44,904 nt of DNA, from contig CABHNZ010000031.1 in assembly GCA_902167985.1 (NCBI GenBank), forward strand, positions 1 through 44,904. Direction: 5' to 3'. The DNA is from Shinella sp. UYSO24 (lineage in GTDB: Bacteria; Pseudomonadota; Alphaproteobacteria; Rhizobiales; Rhizobiaceae). Shown here one piece after another: positions 35,234 to 43,664 of the stretch. The position numbers were made by a program, and so were the translations under genes. Position 1 is the stretch's first letter. Each line of letters begins with the position of its first letter. Below the pieces are notes generated by a model. That model searched no databases, was not told where the DNA came from, and saw only the letters and a list, made by a program, of their open reading frames with translations.

Positions 35234-35992
35234 ATGACCAAGACCGTTCTCGTTACCGGCGCGACCGCCGGTTTCGGCCAGGCGATTGCCCGCCGCTTTT
35301 CTTCCGAGGGCTACAAGCTCGTCATCACCGGCCGCCGTCAGGAGCGGCTCGATGCGCTGGTTGCCGAACTCGGCGGCGCTGAGAAGGCGCATGCGCTCTG
35401 CTTCGACATTCGCGATGAGGCGGCGACGGAAGCGGCGCTGAAATCGCTGCCGGCGGAATTTGCCGCTATCGACGTTCTCGTCAACAATGCAGGGCTCGCG
35501 CTCGGCACCGGCCCGGCGCAGGATTGCGATCTTGGCGAGTGGAAGACGATGATCGACACCAATATTACCGGTCTCGTCACGATCACGCGGCTGATGCTGG
35601 AAGGCCTGATCGCGCGGCGCGGTCTCGTCGTCAATCTCTCGTCGGTTGCGGCCAACTGGCCCTATCCGGGCGGCAATGTCTATGGCGCGACAAAATCCTT
35701 CGTGCAGCAGTTTTCGCGCGGACTGCGCAGCGATCTGTCGTCCAAGGGCGTGCGCGTGACCTCGATCGAGCCGGGCATGGCGGAAAGCGAATTCACGCTG
35801 GTTCGCACCGGCGGCAATCAGGAAGCCTATGACAAGCTTTATTCCGGCGCCAATCCGCTGCAGCCGGAAGATATTGCCGAGACGATCTTCTGGGTCGCTT
35901 CGCTGCCGGCGCATATGAACATCAACACGATGGAAATCATGCCGGTCTATCAGTCCTGGGCACCGTTCCAGGTTTATCGCGAGACGAAATAG
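35234..35992 (+). CDS. SDR-family NADP-dependent 3-hydroxy acid dehydrogenase (YdfG-like)
   Basis: A 252-residue classical short-chain dehydrogenase of the YdfG group, which oxidises 3-hydroxy acids such as serine, L-allo-threonine or 3-hydroxypropionate. The cofactor motif is TGATAGFGQAIA (8-19), then ITGRRQERL with NADP-type Arg residues and VLVNNAGLALG. The catalytic Ser is in NLSSVAANWPYPGG and the Tyr-x-x-x-Lys in VYGATKSF. The end, INTMEIMPVYQSWAPFQVYR, is characteristic of YdfG. ATG 35234 has AAAGGA 6-7 nt upstream. It is not clearly in an operon. Intact. Confidence 0.92.
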   Translation: MTKTVLVTGATAGFGQAIARRFSSEGYKLVITGRRQERLDALVAELGGAEKAHALCFDIRDEAATEAALKSLPAEFAAIDVLVNNAGLALGTGPAQDCDLGEWKTMIDTNITGLVTITRLMLEGLIARRGLVVNLSSVAANWPYPGGNVYGATKSFVQQFSRGLRSDLSSKGVRVTSIEPGMAESEFTLVRTGGNQEAYDKLYSGANPLQPEDIAETIFWVASLPAHMNINTMEIMPVYQSWAPFQVYRETK

Positions 35993-36137
35993 GTTTCTGC
36001 CGCTCCGGTCGTCGGGTCGGGTAGAGCGAGGGGCGGCCTGCAGGCGGCCCTTCGGGCTGCCGATGACGGCTACCCTCCCTCTTCCGTCAAGCCCGAGGAT
36101 GAGGATATCGAACCGCAGAGGGGTTGCCATTAAGCTC

Positions 36138-36166
36138 AGGGGCCGTCCTTGCAGACGGCCCCTTTG
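36138..36166 (+). terminator. Strong hairpin terminator after the SDR gene
   Basis: AGGGGCCGTC (36138-36147), loop CTTGCA, GACGGCCCCT (36154-36163), then TTTGTCGTTT. It lies between converging SDR and aminotransferase genes. A short segment at about 36083-36106 (TCCGTCAAGCCCGAGGATGAGGAT) resembles part of the RIME-like elements at 22.2-22.5 kb. Confidence 0.7.
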
Positions 36167-36171
36167 TCGTT

Positions 36172-37556
36172 TCAGCCGAAAACCTTGGTCAGGGCCTTGT
36201 CGATCGCATCGGTGATGGCGTCGATATCGGTGGCCGTGGCGATCAGGGCCGGCGAGAGGCAGAGCGTGTTGTTGAGGCCCGGCAGCGAGCGGTTGGTGAC
36301 GCCGATCAGGACGCCGAGCGCGCCGCATTCGGCAACCACGGCCTGACCGAGATGTTCTGCCACCGGTTCCTTGGTCTTGCGGTCCGAGACGAGTTCGGCA
36401 CCCCAGAAGAGGCCGAGGCCGCGCACATCGCCGATCACCTGATGCTTTTCCTGGAGCGCCAGAAGATTGCCCTTGAGGCGCTCGCCCATGGCGGTGGTGT
36501 TGTCCAGCAGGTTCTCGTCTTCGATGATCCGCATGTTTTCCAGCGCCGCCGCCGGTCCTGCCGTGCAGCCGCCGAAAGTGGAGATGTCGCGGAAATAGGA
36601 CAGCGGGTCGGTCGGATCGTCCTTGAACATCTCGAAGACGCGTTCCGTCGTCACGGTGCAGGAGATTGCCGCATAGCCGGAGGCAAGGCCCTTGGCCATC
36701 GTCACGAAATCCGGCTCGATGCCGTAATGCTGGTAGCCGAACCATTTGCCGGTGCGGCCGACGCCGCAGACGACTTCATCGATATGCAGCAGAATGTCGT
36801 ATTTTTTGCAGATTTCCTGCACCTTCTGCCAGTAACCTTCCGGCGGCACGATGACGCCGCCGCCGGCCGTGACCGGCTCAAGGCACAGGAGGCCGATGGT
36901 TTCCGGGCCTTCGCGCAGGATGACTTCCTCGATCGCTTCGGCAGCGCGGATGCCGTAATTGTCGATATCGCCCCACTGGCTGCGATATTCGAGGCAATGC
37001 GGCACTTCGATGAAGCCGTCAGGCATCGGTCCATACTGGGCGGCGCGCTGCGGCTGGCCGGATGCTGCCAGAACGCCGATCGTCGTGCCGTGATAGTCGC
37101 GCTCGCGGTAGAGGATCTTGTACTTGCCGCCGCCATGTTTGCGGTGCGCGAGCTGGCGCACCATCTTGAACACCTTCTCGTTGGCTTCCGAGCCGGAGTT
37201 CGAATAGTAGACGCGGGTCATGCCCGGCATTTTTTCGATCAGCTTCTGGGCGAACTGGGCGGCGGGAACGTTGCCGGCAGCACCAGCGAAATAGTTGAGC
37301 TTCACCAGCTGGTCGCGGACGCATCGGCGATCGAGGTCCGGCCATAACCGACATTGACGGTCCAGACCGCGCCGGAGACGGCATCGAGATATTCGCGGCC
37401 ATTGGCATCCCAGAGCCGCATGCCCTTGCCTTCGACATAGACGCGCGGATCATTGGTTTCGAACTGCTTGTGCTGGACCAGATGGTGCCAGACATGCGCG
37501 CGGTCGGCCTCGATCACATCGCGGATATCGTTGGGGTTCGGTGTCGCCATATTCAT
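36172..37556 (-). CDS. tpa: Class III aminotransferase, taurine-pyruvate aminotransferase-like (frameshifted)
   Basis: A PLP enzyme that moves an amino group from an omega-amine such as taurine to pyruvate, giving the aldehyde (sulfoacetaldehyde for taurine) and alanine. The whole protein follows the Tpa pattern: HVWHHLVQHKQFETNDPRV near the start, VWTVNVGYGR, YSNSGSEANEKVFKMVRQLAH, CLEYRSQWG, LHIDEVVCGVGRTG, the PLP Lys in VTMAKGLASGYAA and FRDISTFGGCTAGPAA. The frame breaks near 37318-37323; one base rejoins IADA to VRDQLVKLNYFAG, giving about 461 residues. It is downstream of a MocR regulator whose 3' end carries two direct repeats. Taurine is the best guess, but other omega-amines are possible and no xsc gene is here. 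Confidence 0.82.
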
Positions 37557-37620
37557 CGTGATGAAGTTCCCAGGATTGTCGTTGCTGCAACCCTAGCACA
37601 CGTCTTGGCGCAAGATCATA

Positions 37621-39243
37621 TCAGGACGAACTGGCTCCATCGAAATGGCGAACTGGCTCCATGCTGATGTCATTCTCCAAAAGCGCGCCGAGTTTCGTCA
37701 GCCCGGCCTCGATCCTGTGGGTCGGAATCGCGCCGAAGCCGAGGCGGAAGAAGCGGCGGCCATCACGCGCGTCGGCAAAGAAGACGTCGCCCGGCTCAAT
37801 CAGGATGCCGTGGTCCTGCGCCACGGCGGCGGCAGCACGGCTGTCAAAACCTTCCGGTCCCTCGATCCAGAAATTCGCCGCGCCCTCGCCACGGCTGAAG
37901 GTGAAGGAGGGCATGGCGACCTGGAGAGTGCGGGCGATGAGGCGTGCCCTTGCCAGCATTTCATTGCCGATGCGGTTCAGGTGCTGGCGGTAGTGACCGA
38001 GCGCGATGAAGGTGGCGAGCGTGCGCTGGTTGTTGATCGGCGGGTGGCGCATGATGACGCGGCGCAGCATGCGCAATTCGCGGATGACCGGCCGCGGCGC
38101 CACGACATAGCCGACGCGCAGGCCAGGGGCGAGAACCTTGGAAAAGCTGCCGACATAGATGACGCGGCCCTCGCTATCGAGGCTTTTCAGGGGCGGGATC
38201 GCCGCATCGCCTTCGACCGAGAGGTCGGCGTCGTAATCATCCTCGACCAGAACCACGTCGTGGCGGGCGGCGGCCTCGATCAGCGCGCGGCGGCGTTCGA
38301 GCGGCATGACGCGCGTCGTCGGACATTGATGGCTGACGGTGATGAAGGCGACGCGGTTTCCGGCAAAGGTCTCGTCGGGGATGACGCCATGGGCGTCGCT
38401 GTTCAGGAGAACCGGTTGGCCGGTGGCAAGCTCGATCATATTGCGGACGTCTGGATAGCCGGGGTTTTCCACGGCCGCCGGCGTGTCGCGATCGACGAGA
38501 AGCTGGACGATCAGCGAGAGCGCGTGCTGCGAGCCGATGGTGACGATGATCTCGCCTTCGGCAGCGCGGATGCCGCGGCGGGGGAGAACCTGAAGGCGCA
38601 GCTGTTCAAGCAAGTCCGGGTCGTCGTCGTCGATCATGTCGGCGGCCCAGCCCTGGATTTCCTGCACGCTGGATGTGGCGCGCACGGCCTCCCGCCAGTT
38701 GTTGATCGGGAAGAGGCCGCGATCATACTGGCCGAAAAGGAAGGGATAGGGATAGGCCTGCCAGTCGCGCGGCTTGTAGAACATCGACAGTTTCGACGGG
38801 TGGACGGCGAAGCGGGACGACCAGTCGGCCTCGGCTTGAGGGCCGTCATGGCTTTCCGGCTGGGCGATATCGATGGAGGCGACGAAAATGCCGCTGCGTT
38901 CGCGGGCAATCAGCATGCCCTCGTCGATCAGCCGCTGATAGGCCGCCGTCACCGTGTTGCGGCCGATGCCGAGATGGGTTGCCAGAATGCGTGAGGAGGG
39001 AAGGCGGGTGTTGGCGCGCAACATGCCGGTTTCGATCGCATGGACGATCAGCCGGCGGATCTGTCGGTTCAATCCCGACGCCTTGCGATCCAAGCCGGAA
39101 AAGACCTGACGCCAGATGGGTTCCAGCGACGGGCGCGGGGTTTTGGCCGAGGTCGTCTCTGTGGCGACGTCGTCGTTTTGCCCGTTGTCGATGGGGGCCG
39201 GGGCGGGGTCTTCCATGGGGGCGGTTGCCCGGTTCTGCTGCAT
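37621..39243 (-). CDS. MocR/PdxR-family regulator (GntR helix-turn-helix plus aminotransferase-like domain; TauR-like)
   Basis: A 540-residue regulator. Residues 1-45 are Pro/Thr-rich. The winged helix covers about 60-125 (LPSSRILATHLGIGRNTVTAAYQRLIDEGML). The class I aminotransferase-fold domain covers about 170-530, with the PLP-Lys region YVGSFSKVLAPGLRVGYV, VEDDYDADL and the Tyr/Asp sites retained. MocR proteins bind PLP or its amine adducts. TauR, the taurine regulator of Rhodobacter, is of this type and sits next to tpa, as here. The start is uncertain: ATG 39243 or an in-frame ATG near 39217. The last codons contain a 14-bp direct repeat likely to be its operator for tpa. Intact. Confidence 0.88.
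   Translation of the reverse strand: MQQNRATAPMEDPAPAPIDNGQNDDVATETTSAKTPRPSLEPIWRQVFSGLDRKASGLNRQIRRLIVHAIETGMLRANTRLPSSRILATHLGIGRNTVTAAYQRLIDEGMLIARERSGIFVASIDIAQPESHDGPQAEADWSSRFAVHPSKLSMFYKPRDWQAYPYPFLFGQYDRGLFPINNWREAVRATSSVQEIQGWAADMIDDDDPDLLEQLRLQVLPRRGIRAAEGEIIVTIGSQHALSLIVQLLVDRDTPAAVENPGYPDVRNMIELATGQPVLLNSDAHGVIPDETFAGNRVAFITVSHQCPTTRVMPLERRRALIEAAARHDVVLVEDDYDADLSVEGDAAIPPLKSLDSEGRVIYVGSFSKVLAPGLRVGYVVAPRPVIRELRMLRRVIMRHPPINNQRTLATFIALGHYRQHLNRIGNEMLARARLIARTLQVAMPSFTFSRGEGAANFWIEGPEGFDSRAAAAVAQDHGILIEPGDVFFADARDGRRFFRLGFGAIPTHRIEAGLTKLGALLENDISMEPVRHFDGASSS
37627..37662. promoter_or_regulatory. Two 14-bp direct repeats upstream of the aminotransferase gene (probable MocR operator)
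   Basis: CGAACTGGCTCCAT occurs at 37627-37640 and again at 37649-37662, identical and exactly 22 bp apart (two helical turns). It lies 71-106 bp upstream of the aminotransferase ATG and inside the 3' end of the MocR gene. Phased direct repeats are the usual MocR target. Confidence 0.65.
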
Positions 39244-39424
39244 GCCTTGCCTGTCGTGCCGCGCTTGTTTGCCTCGACGGTCTCGTCCGAAGCGTGCGGA
39301 AGGCCATGATGCGCGAGGGATGGGGTTGGGGCAAGGTGGGCGCGCAACAAGGGGCAAGATGCCGATGCTTGCGGCCGATGTGGTTCTCCTCCCCATGCAG
39401 CGGCACGGGGAGGAGAAAAGGTGC

Positions 39425-40554
39425 TTACTTGACGAAGAGCTGGCGGGGGAAGTTGGTCAGCTTCTCGTAGCCGGTCTCGGTGATGGTGATCGTCTCCGAC
39501 ATGCCAAAACCCTGTGCCAGAACATAGGTGTGGAAGGTCTGGCCCGGTTCGAAGACCCAGGTGCTGTTTTCGGCCGCTTCCAGCGGCTCGCCGCCATTCG
39601 GCTGCAGCATGAGGCCGACCGAGTAGAAGGTCTTGTTCGTATAGGTCTCGCGCAGGCCGGCGGAGAGCACGCCGTCGCGGTAGATCGCGTCGGGCACGCG
39701 CACCGAAATGCCCGGCTTTACTTCGCGGATGGCGGCGTCCTGAATGGCGATCAGCTGCTCGACGATCCTATGGTCGTCATCCTTGACCGGTCCGACGCGG
39801 ATCGGGCGCATGAAGCGGGCGTGGTAGTGCTTCACATTCGGGGTCGTCTCGATCTGGACGATGTCGCCCGCTTCCAGAACACGGTCGGAATAGCCGCCAT
39901 GCAGGTGGAAAGCGCGCTCGCCCGAGGACATGACGCCGGGGCCGGGAAGATCGGAGCCGGCGCGGATCATTGCGGCGCAGACTTCGGCTGCCATTTCGCG
40001 CTCGGTGACGCCGACTGCGGCGCTATCGATTGCGGCCTGCATGCCTGCCTCGGCGGCCCTTGCGGCGCGGCGCTGGTAGGCGATTTCGGCCGGCGACTTG
40101 ATGAGGCGCATGACCGGGGCGAGATTGCTCTCGTCCTGCCAGACGATGCCCGGCAGCGAGGATTTCAGGTATTCGTAGCGGCCGGCCGAGAGCGGCCATG
40201 CGGAGAGTTCGATGCCGAGCTTTGCCGTCTTGCCCATGCGGCTTTCGATGGCGGAGGCGGCAACGGCCATGCGGTCGTCGCTATCGGCCCACATGACGCG
40301 ATCCTTGAAGACGCAGGTCGTGTCGAGATAATATTCCTCGACGTCGCGGCAGAACAGGGTCGGCTCGCCTTCCGCGGGATGATGGCGAATTGCAGCGTGC
40401 CATAGGCGCGGGTGAAATAGCCGGTGAGCCAGGTGACGGTTTCCGGCAGGAAGGCAACCATGCCGTCGAGGCCCTTGGCCTTCAGCGCAGTCTGGACGCG
40501 GGCGAGGCGGGCGAGAAATTCTTCTCTCTCGAACCAGTAGGCGGGCGTGTACAT
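39425..40554 (-). CDS. M24-family (creatinase/prolidase-fold) hydrolase, metal-site degenerate (frameshifted)
   Basis: A pita-bread-fold protein of about 376 residues. The N-terminal creatinase domain covers about 10-140 (VQTALKAKGLDGMVAF, TVTWLTGYFTRAYG) and the catalytic domain about 150-376 (MRLIKSPAEIAYQRRAARAAEAGMQAAID). Where metallopeptidases have Asp-Asp-His-Glu-Glu ligands this protein has IVQIETTP, YHARFMR and TFYSVGL, so most ligands are absent and a creatinase-like, metal-free C-N hydrolysis is likelier than peptide cleavage. The frame breaks near 40372-40378; the repaired join is IIPAEGEPTLFCRDVEEY. ATG 40554 has AAGGA upstream. It follows the glutamine amidotransferase by 20 nt. 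Confidence 0.82.
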
Positions 40555-40574
40555 CGGGGTCGATCCTTGGAAAA

Positions 40575-41276
40575 TCAGGGGTTCAGGACGAGATCGGCAA
40601 AGCGAGTGAGCATGGTCTTGGATTCGGCCGCCTCATGCGCCTGCGCCTTCAGGTCGTCGATGTCGGCGCCATCCTGCTCCATGCGGGCGCGGTTTTCCTC
40701 AAACCAGATGACGGCCTGATCCTTGGTGACTTCCGGGTGGCCCTGGATGCCCCAGATGTCCCTGTCCTTGTAGCGCCAGATCTGGTTGGGGCAGAGGTCG
40801 GAGGAGGCGAGGATCGTCATGTCGGGATGCTCGGCCTTTACCTCGTCATTGTGCCAGACGAACATGTGGACATGGTCCTTCAGATCGCGGGCGATCTTGT
40901 CGGTCCTGGTGGCTTCGGTGAGCGGCAGGTCCTTGTAGCCGATCTCGCAGAAGGAGCGGCGGAAGACCTGATCGCGGCCGCAGAGCGCGGAGCCGAGGAT
41001 CTGGCTGCCGAAGCAGATGCCGAGCATCGGGATGTCCTTCTCGGCGGCCTTCTGGATCAGCTCATGCTCGCGCAGGATGAAGGGCACATCCTCATAGGCG
41101 CCGTGCGGGCTACCGGAGAGGAAGATGCCGTCATAGCCGTCGAGCGTCTCGGGAAACTCGTTATTGTAGGCCCAGTAGCGATCGACGTTGAGGCCCCAGC
41201 TCTCGAACCGGTCGTCGAGCTTTGCGATGGACTGGAATTTCCGGCCGTTGCCGAGATAGAGCAGGCGTCCCGCCAT
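40575..41276 (-). CDS. Type 1 glutamine amidotransferase domain protein
   Basis: A 233-residue stand-alone class I (GMP-synthase-like) amidotransferase. The nucleophile Cys is in MLGICFGSQILG (about 93), and the His-Glu pair is in WGIQGHPEVT (about 180). The early GIFLSGSPHGAYED loop and VWHNDEV are typical. Alone, without a synthetase domain, such proteins act as gamma-glutamyl or amide hydrolases, or deliver ammonia to an unlinked partner. I chose ATG 41276; GTG codons at 41285 and 41288 are possible. It sits between an M20 amidohydrolase and an M24 protein, which implies release or transfer of an amide group in the same pathway. Intact. Confidence 0.88.
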   Translation of the reverse strand: MAGRLLYLGNGRKFQSIAKLDDRFESWGLNVDRYWAYNNEFPETLDGYDGIFLSGSPHGAYEDVPFILREHELIQKAAEKDIPMLGICFGSQILGSALCGRDQVFRRSFCEIGYKDLPLTEATRTDKIARDLKDHVHMFVWHNDEVKAEHPDMTILASSDLCPNQIWRYKDRDIWGIQGHPEVTKDQAVIWFEENRARMEQDGADIDDLKAQAHEAAESKTMLTRFADLVLNP

Positions 41277-41387
41277 GTGTTTCACCACTTTCGATGTTGA
41301 TTGCCACTGATCTCTTGGGATGACTGGGCAGGCGGCCGTGCCAGTGGCGGTGCGTTCACGGCCTGCCTGCTTGGATTGGTCTGGCGA

Positions 41388-42700
41388 TCAGCGCGTCAGC
41401 GGCGGATCGAGGCAGAGCGCCGAGACGATGCGGGCAGCCTCGGCGAAATCGTCGATTTCCATCGCCTCGTCGGGATTGTGGCTGCCGTTTTCGTTGCGGA
41501 TGAAGACCATGCCGGTCGGCACGCCCTGGCCGGCAAACACTGCCGCGTCATGGCCGGCACCGCAGGCCATCGTGATCGCGTCGATATTCTGCTCGGCGGC
41601 GGCGCTCGTCAGGGCTGCGACGATCGCATCGTCCATCTTGGCGGGCGTGCTGTCGGTCAGGCGGCCGAGTTCGAAGCGGACATTGTAGCGGGCCTCGACG
41701 CGGGCAACGGCGTCTGCGGTGATCGCCTGCATGCGCTGAAGCGTTTCCGGCTCCTGGCTGCGGACATCAAGGGCAAAATTCAGGCGGCCGGCGATCTTGC
41801 TGAAGGCGGCCTCGGCGGCATCCGTGGAGAACTGGCCGAAGGTGATGACGAGGTCGGCGCCCTCTTCCTGAAGTTCGGTCCAGGCGTTTTCCAGTTCCAT
41901 GACGAGGGCGGATGAGGCGCGCACCGCATCCTGCCGGAACTCGCGCGGGGTGGCGCCGGAATGGGCGTAGGCGCCGATGCAGCGCGCCTCGCGATAACGG
42001 AAGGAGCCGCGAATGCCGGTGACGATGCCGACCGGGATGCCACGCTCGACCAGCAGCGGGCCCTGTTCGATATGCGGCTCGATGAACATGGCGATGTTCT
42101 TGGGATCGAGATGCGGGGTTGCGGCGCGGAGCGTCTCGCTATTGCCGCCGGCCGCATCGATGGCCCGGCCGAGCGGCACCTGATCGGAGGAGCGCTTGAC
42201 GTGATCGAGTTCCTTTGCCGTCAACAGGCCGAAGGCGGCTCGGCTGCCGATATAGGAGGCGCCGAACCAGGTGCTTTCCTCGGCGCGCACGGCCATGATG
42301 GTGATGTCGCGCAGCGGGCGGATGCGGCCCGGACATAGCCCGAGATGACCGACAGGCCGAGAAGCACGCCGGCTGCGCCATCGAAATTGCCGCCCATCGG
42401 CACGGAATCCAGATGCGAGCCGATGAAGATCGCAGGGCCCTCTTCGCGGCCCTTCATCGTGAGGTAGAGGTTGCAGCCGGCATCGGTGGAAATCTCCAGT
42501 CCGAGCTTGCGGGCTTCGCGCGTCACGATGTCATGGGCGATCTGCTCGCCGAGACCGTAGGACGTGCGGGTGATGCCGCGATTGGTGCCGGTGCGGCGGC
42601 GCAGTTCGTCGAAGAGGCGTTCCGCAAGGCCGATATCGACCGGTGCCTGATTGCTGCCTTCGACTGCGACTGCGGTCGCGCCCTCACGATAGCTGGTCAT
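41388..42700 (-). CDS. M20-family amidohydrolase (allantoate / N-carbamoyl-L-amino-acid hydrolase type; frameshifted)
   Basis: A binuclear-metal hydrolase of the AllC/HyuC group that removes carbamoyl or ureido groups. Metal-site motifs: His-Asp in IGSHLDSVPMGGNFDG (about 90-105), the general base in RAEESTWFG, His in FIEPHIEQGPLL and His in CGAGHDAAVF. The dimerisation lid and RKDA-like region are present. The frame breaks near 42327-42332; one G restored gives GYVRGRIRPLRDITIM and about 437 residues. ATG 42700 overlaps the stop of the GntR regulator in ATGA, so the two are coupled. Substrate cannot be fixed from sequence. Confidence 0.87.
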
Positions 42701-43356
42701 ACGCGGGCCAATCTCCTGATAATGCTGTCTCTGACCCCGTCGAGATGCCGGCGCATGGCCTTCGAGGCATCTTCGGGGCGGTCGTCGAGAAGCGCCTGGA
42801 GAATGTCGATATGCTCCTGGCACGTCGATTCCAGACGCTCCGGTACGCTGCGGAGGTCAAAGATCTGGGTTTGCAGGCGCAGGGTGCGGATGATCTGCGC
42901 CAGTTGCGGATTGCCGGCCGCTTCCGCGATGCCGCTATGGATGCGGTCATCGACGCCGCGCACGACGCTGCGGTCCGGCTTGGGGGCGCCGTCACGGGCG
43001 CCTTGAAGAATGTCGGTGAGGGTGGCGATGAGATCATCGAGTTCGGCGACCGGCATGCGGCCGGCGGCAAGTCTTGCCGCCTCCGGCTCGATTAGCTGGC
43101 GGATCTGTAGCGCATCCATGTAGTCGTCGATCCGCATCTGCTTCACCTGCAGGCCGCGCGTGCCCTGACGGATCAGAAGACCTTCACCCTCAAGCATGAG
43201 AAGCGCATCGCGGATCGGCGTGCGGGACATGCTGAGCACTTCGGCAAGACGGCGCTCGGTCACGGTTCCGCCCGGCTCGACACTGCCGGAGAGGATCAGG
43301 TTCAGGATCTGTTCGTAGGCCTGCAGGGCAAGTCGCTTGTCGGTTTCGATCAGCAT
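42697..43356 (-). CDS. GntR-family regulator, FadR subfamily (FCD domain)
   Basis: A 219-residue regulator. The winged helix covers residues about 8-70 (TVTERRLAEVLSMSRTPIRDALLMLEGEGLL) and the FCD domain about 85-210 (IRQLIEPEAARLAAGRM, DDRIHSGIAEAAGNPQL, CQEHIDILQALLDDRPEDA). ATG 43356 is chosen because the domain begins there; a longer frame reaches 43452 without conserved sequence. It is coupled to the M20 gene and faces the divergent M24 gene, with a GGTATACC operator between. Intact. Confidence 0.92.
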   Translation of the reverse strand: MLIETDKRLALQAYEQILNLILSGSVEPGGTVTERRLAEVLSMSRTPIRDALLMLEGEGLLIRQGTRGLQVKQMRIDDYMDALQIRQLIEPEAARLAAGRMPVAELDDLIATLTDILQGARDGAPKPDRSVVRGVDDRIHSGIAEAAGNPQLAQIIRTLRLQTQIFDLRSVPERLESTCQEHIDILQALLDDRPEDASKAMRRHLDGVRDSIIRRLARV

Positions 43357-43664
43357 GATCCTAGTCTTTCTTCGGCTGGAGATCCCCGGATGCCCTCTTC
43401 GGGATCCGGCGGAATTGGTGTCGTGTTGCGGGGCTGATGCCATGCGAACCACGGGTTGTCACCAGAGTGTCTTGCTCTTTCGCTCGCTCGTCCACTGCCT
43501 CCCGGCCTTGTCCCCCACCTTGTCCTCGCCCTGTCCTCTGGCGTGTTGCGGCGGGGATGCAAAATTTAGTATTCCTTGTGTTGACGTTTGGTATACCGAA
43601 CTCTAGGGTAATGCAACAGCCAGCATGCAGCGCTCGAGCGAAAGAGTGCAAAAGGGAAGAAGAC
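43357..43664. promoter_or_regulatory. 308-nt divergent control region with promoter and GntR operator
   Basis: TTGACG (43581-43586) and TAGGGT (43604-43609) at 17-bp spacing form a sound promoter for the plus-strand M24 gene. Between them lies TTTGGTATACCGAA (43587-43600), whose GGTATACC core fits the TGGT-N2-ACCA type operator of FadR-subfamily GntR proteins. Binding there would block polymerase. The rest of the region shows no gene. Confidence 0.65.

Noticed and set aside
39425..40554. M24 protein as a DddP-type DMSP lyase or ectoine hydrolase
   Set aside because: No characteristic DddP sequence features, and no other ectoine or DMSP genes nearby.
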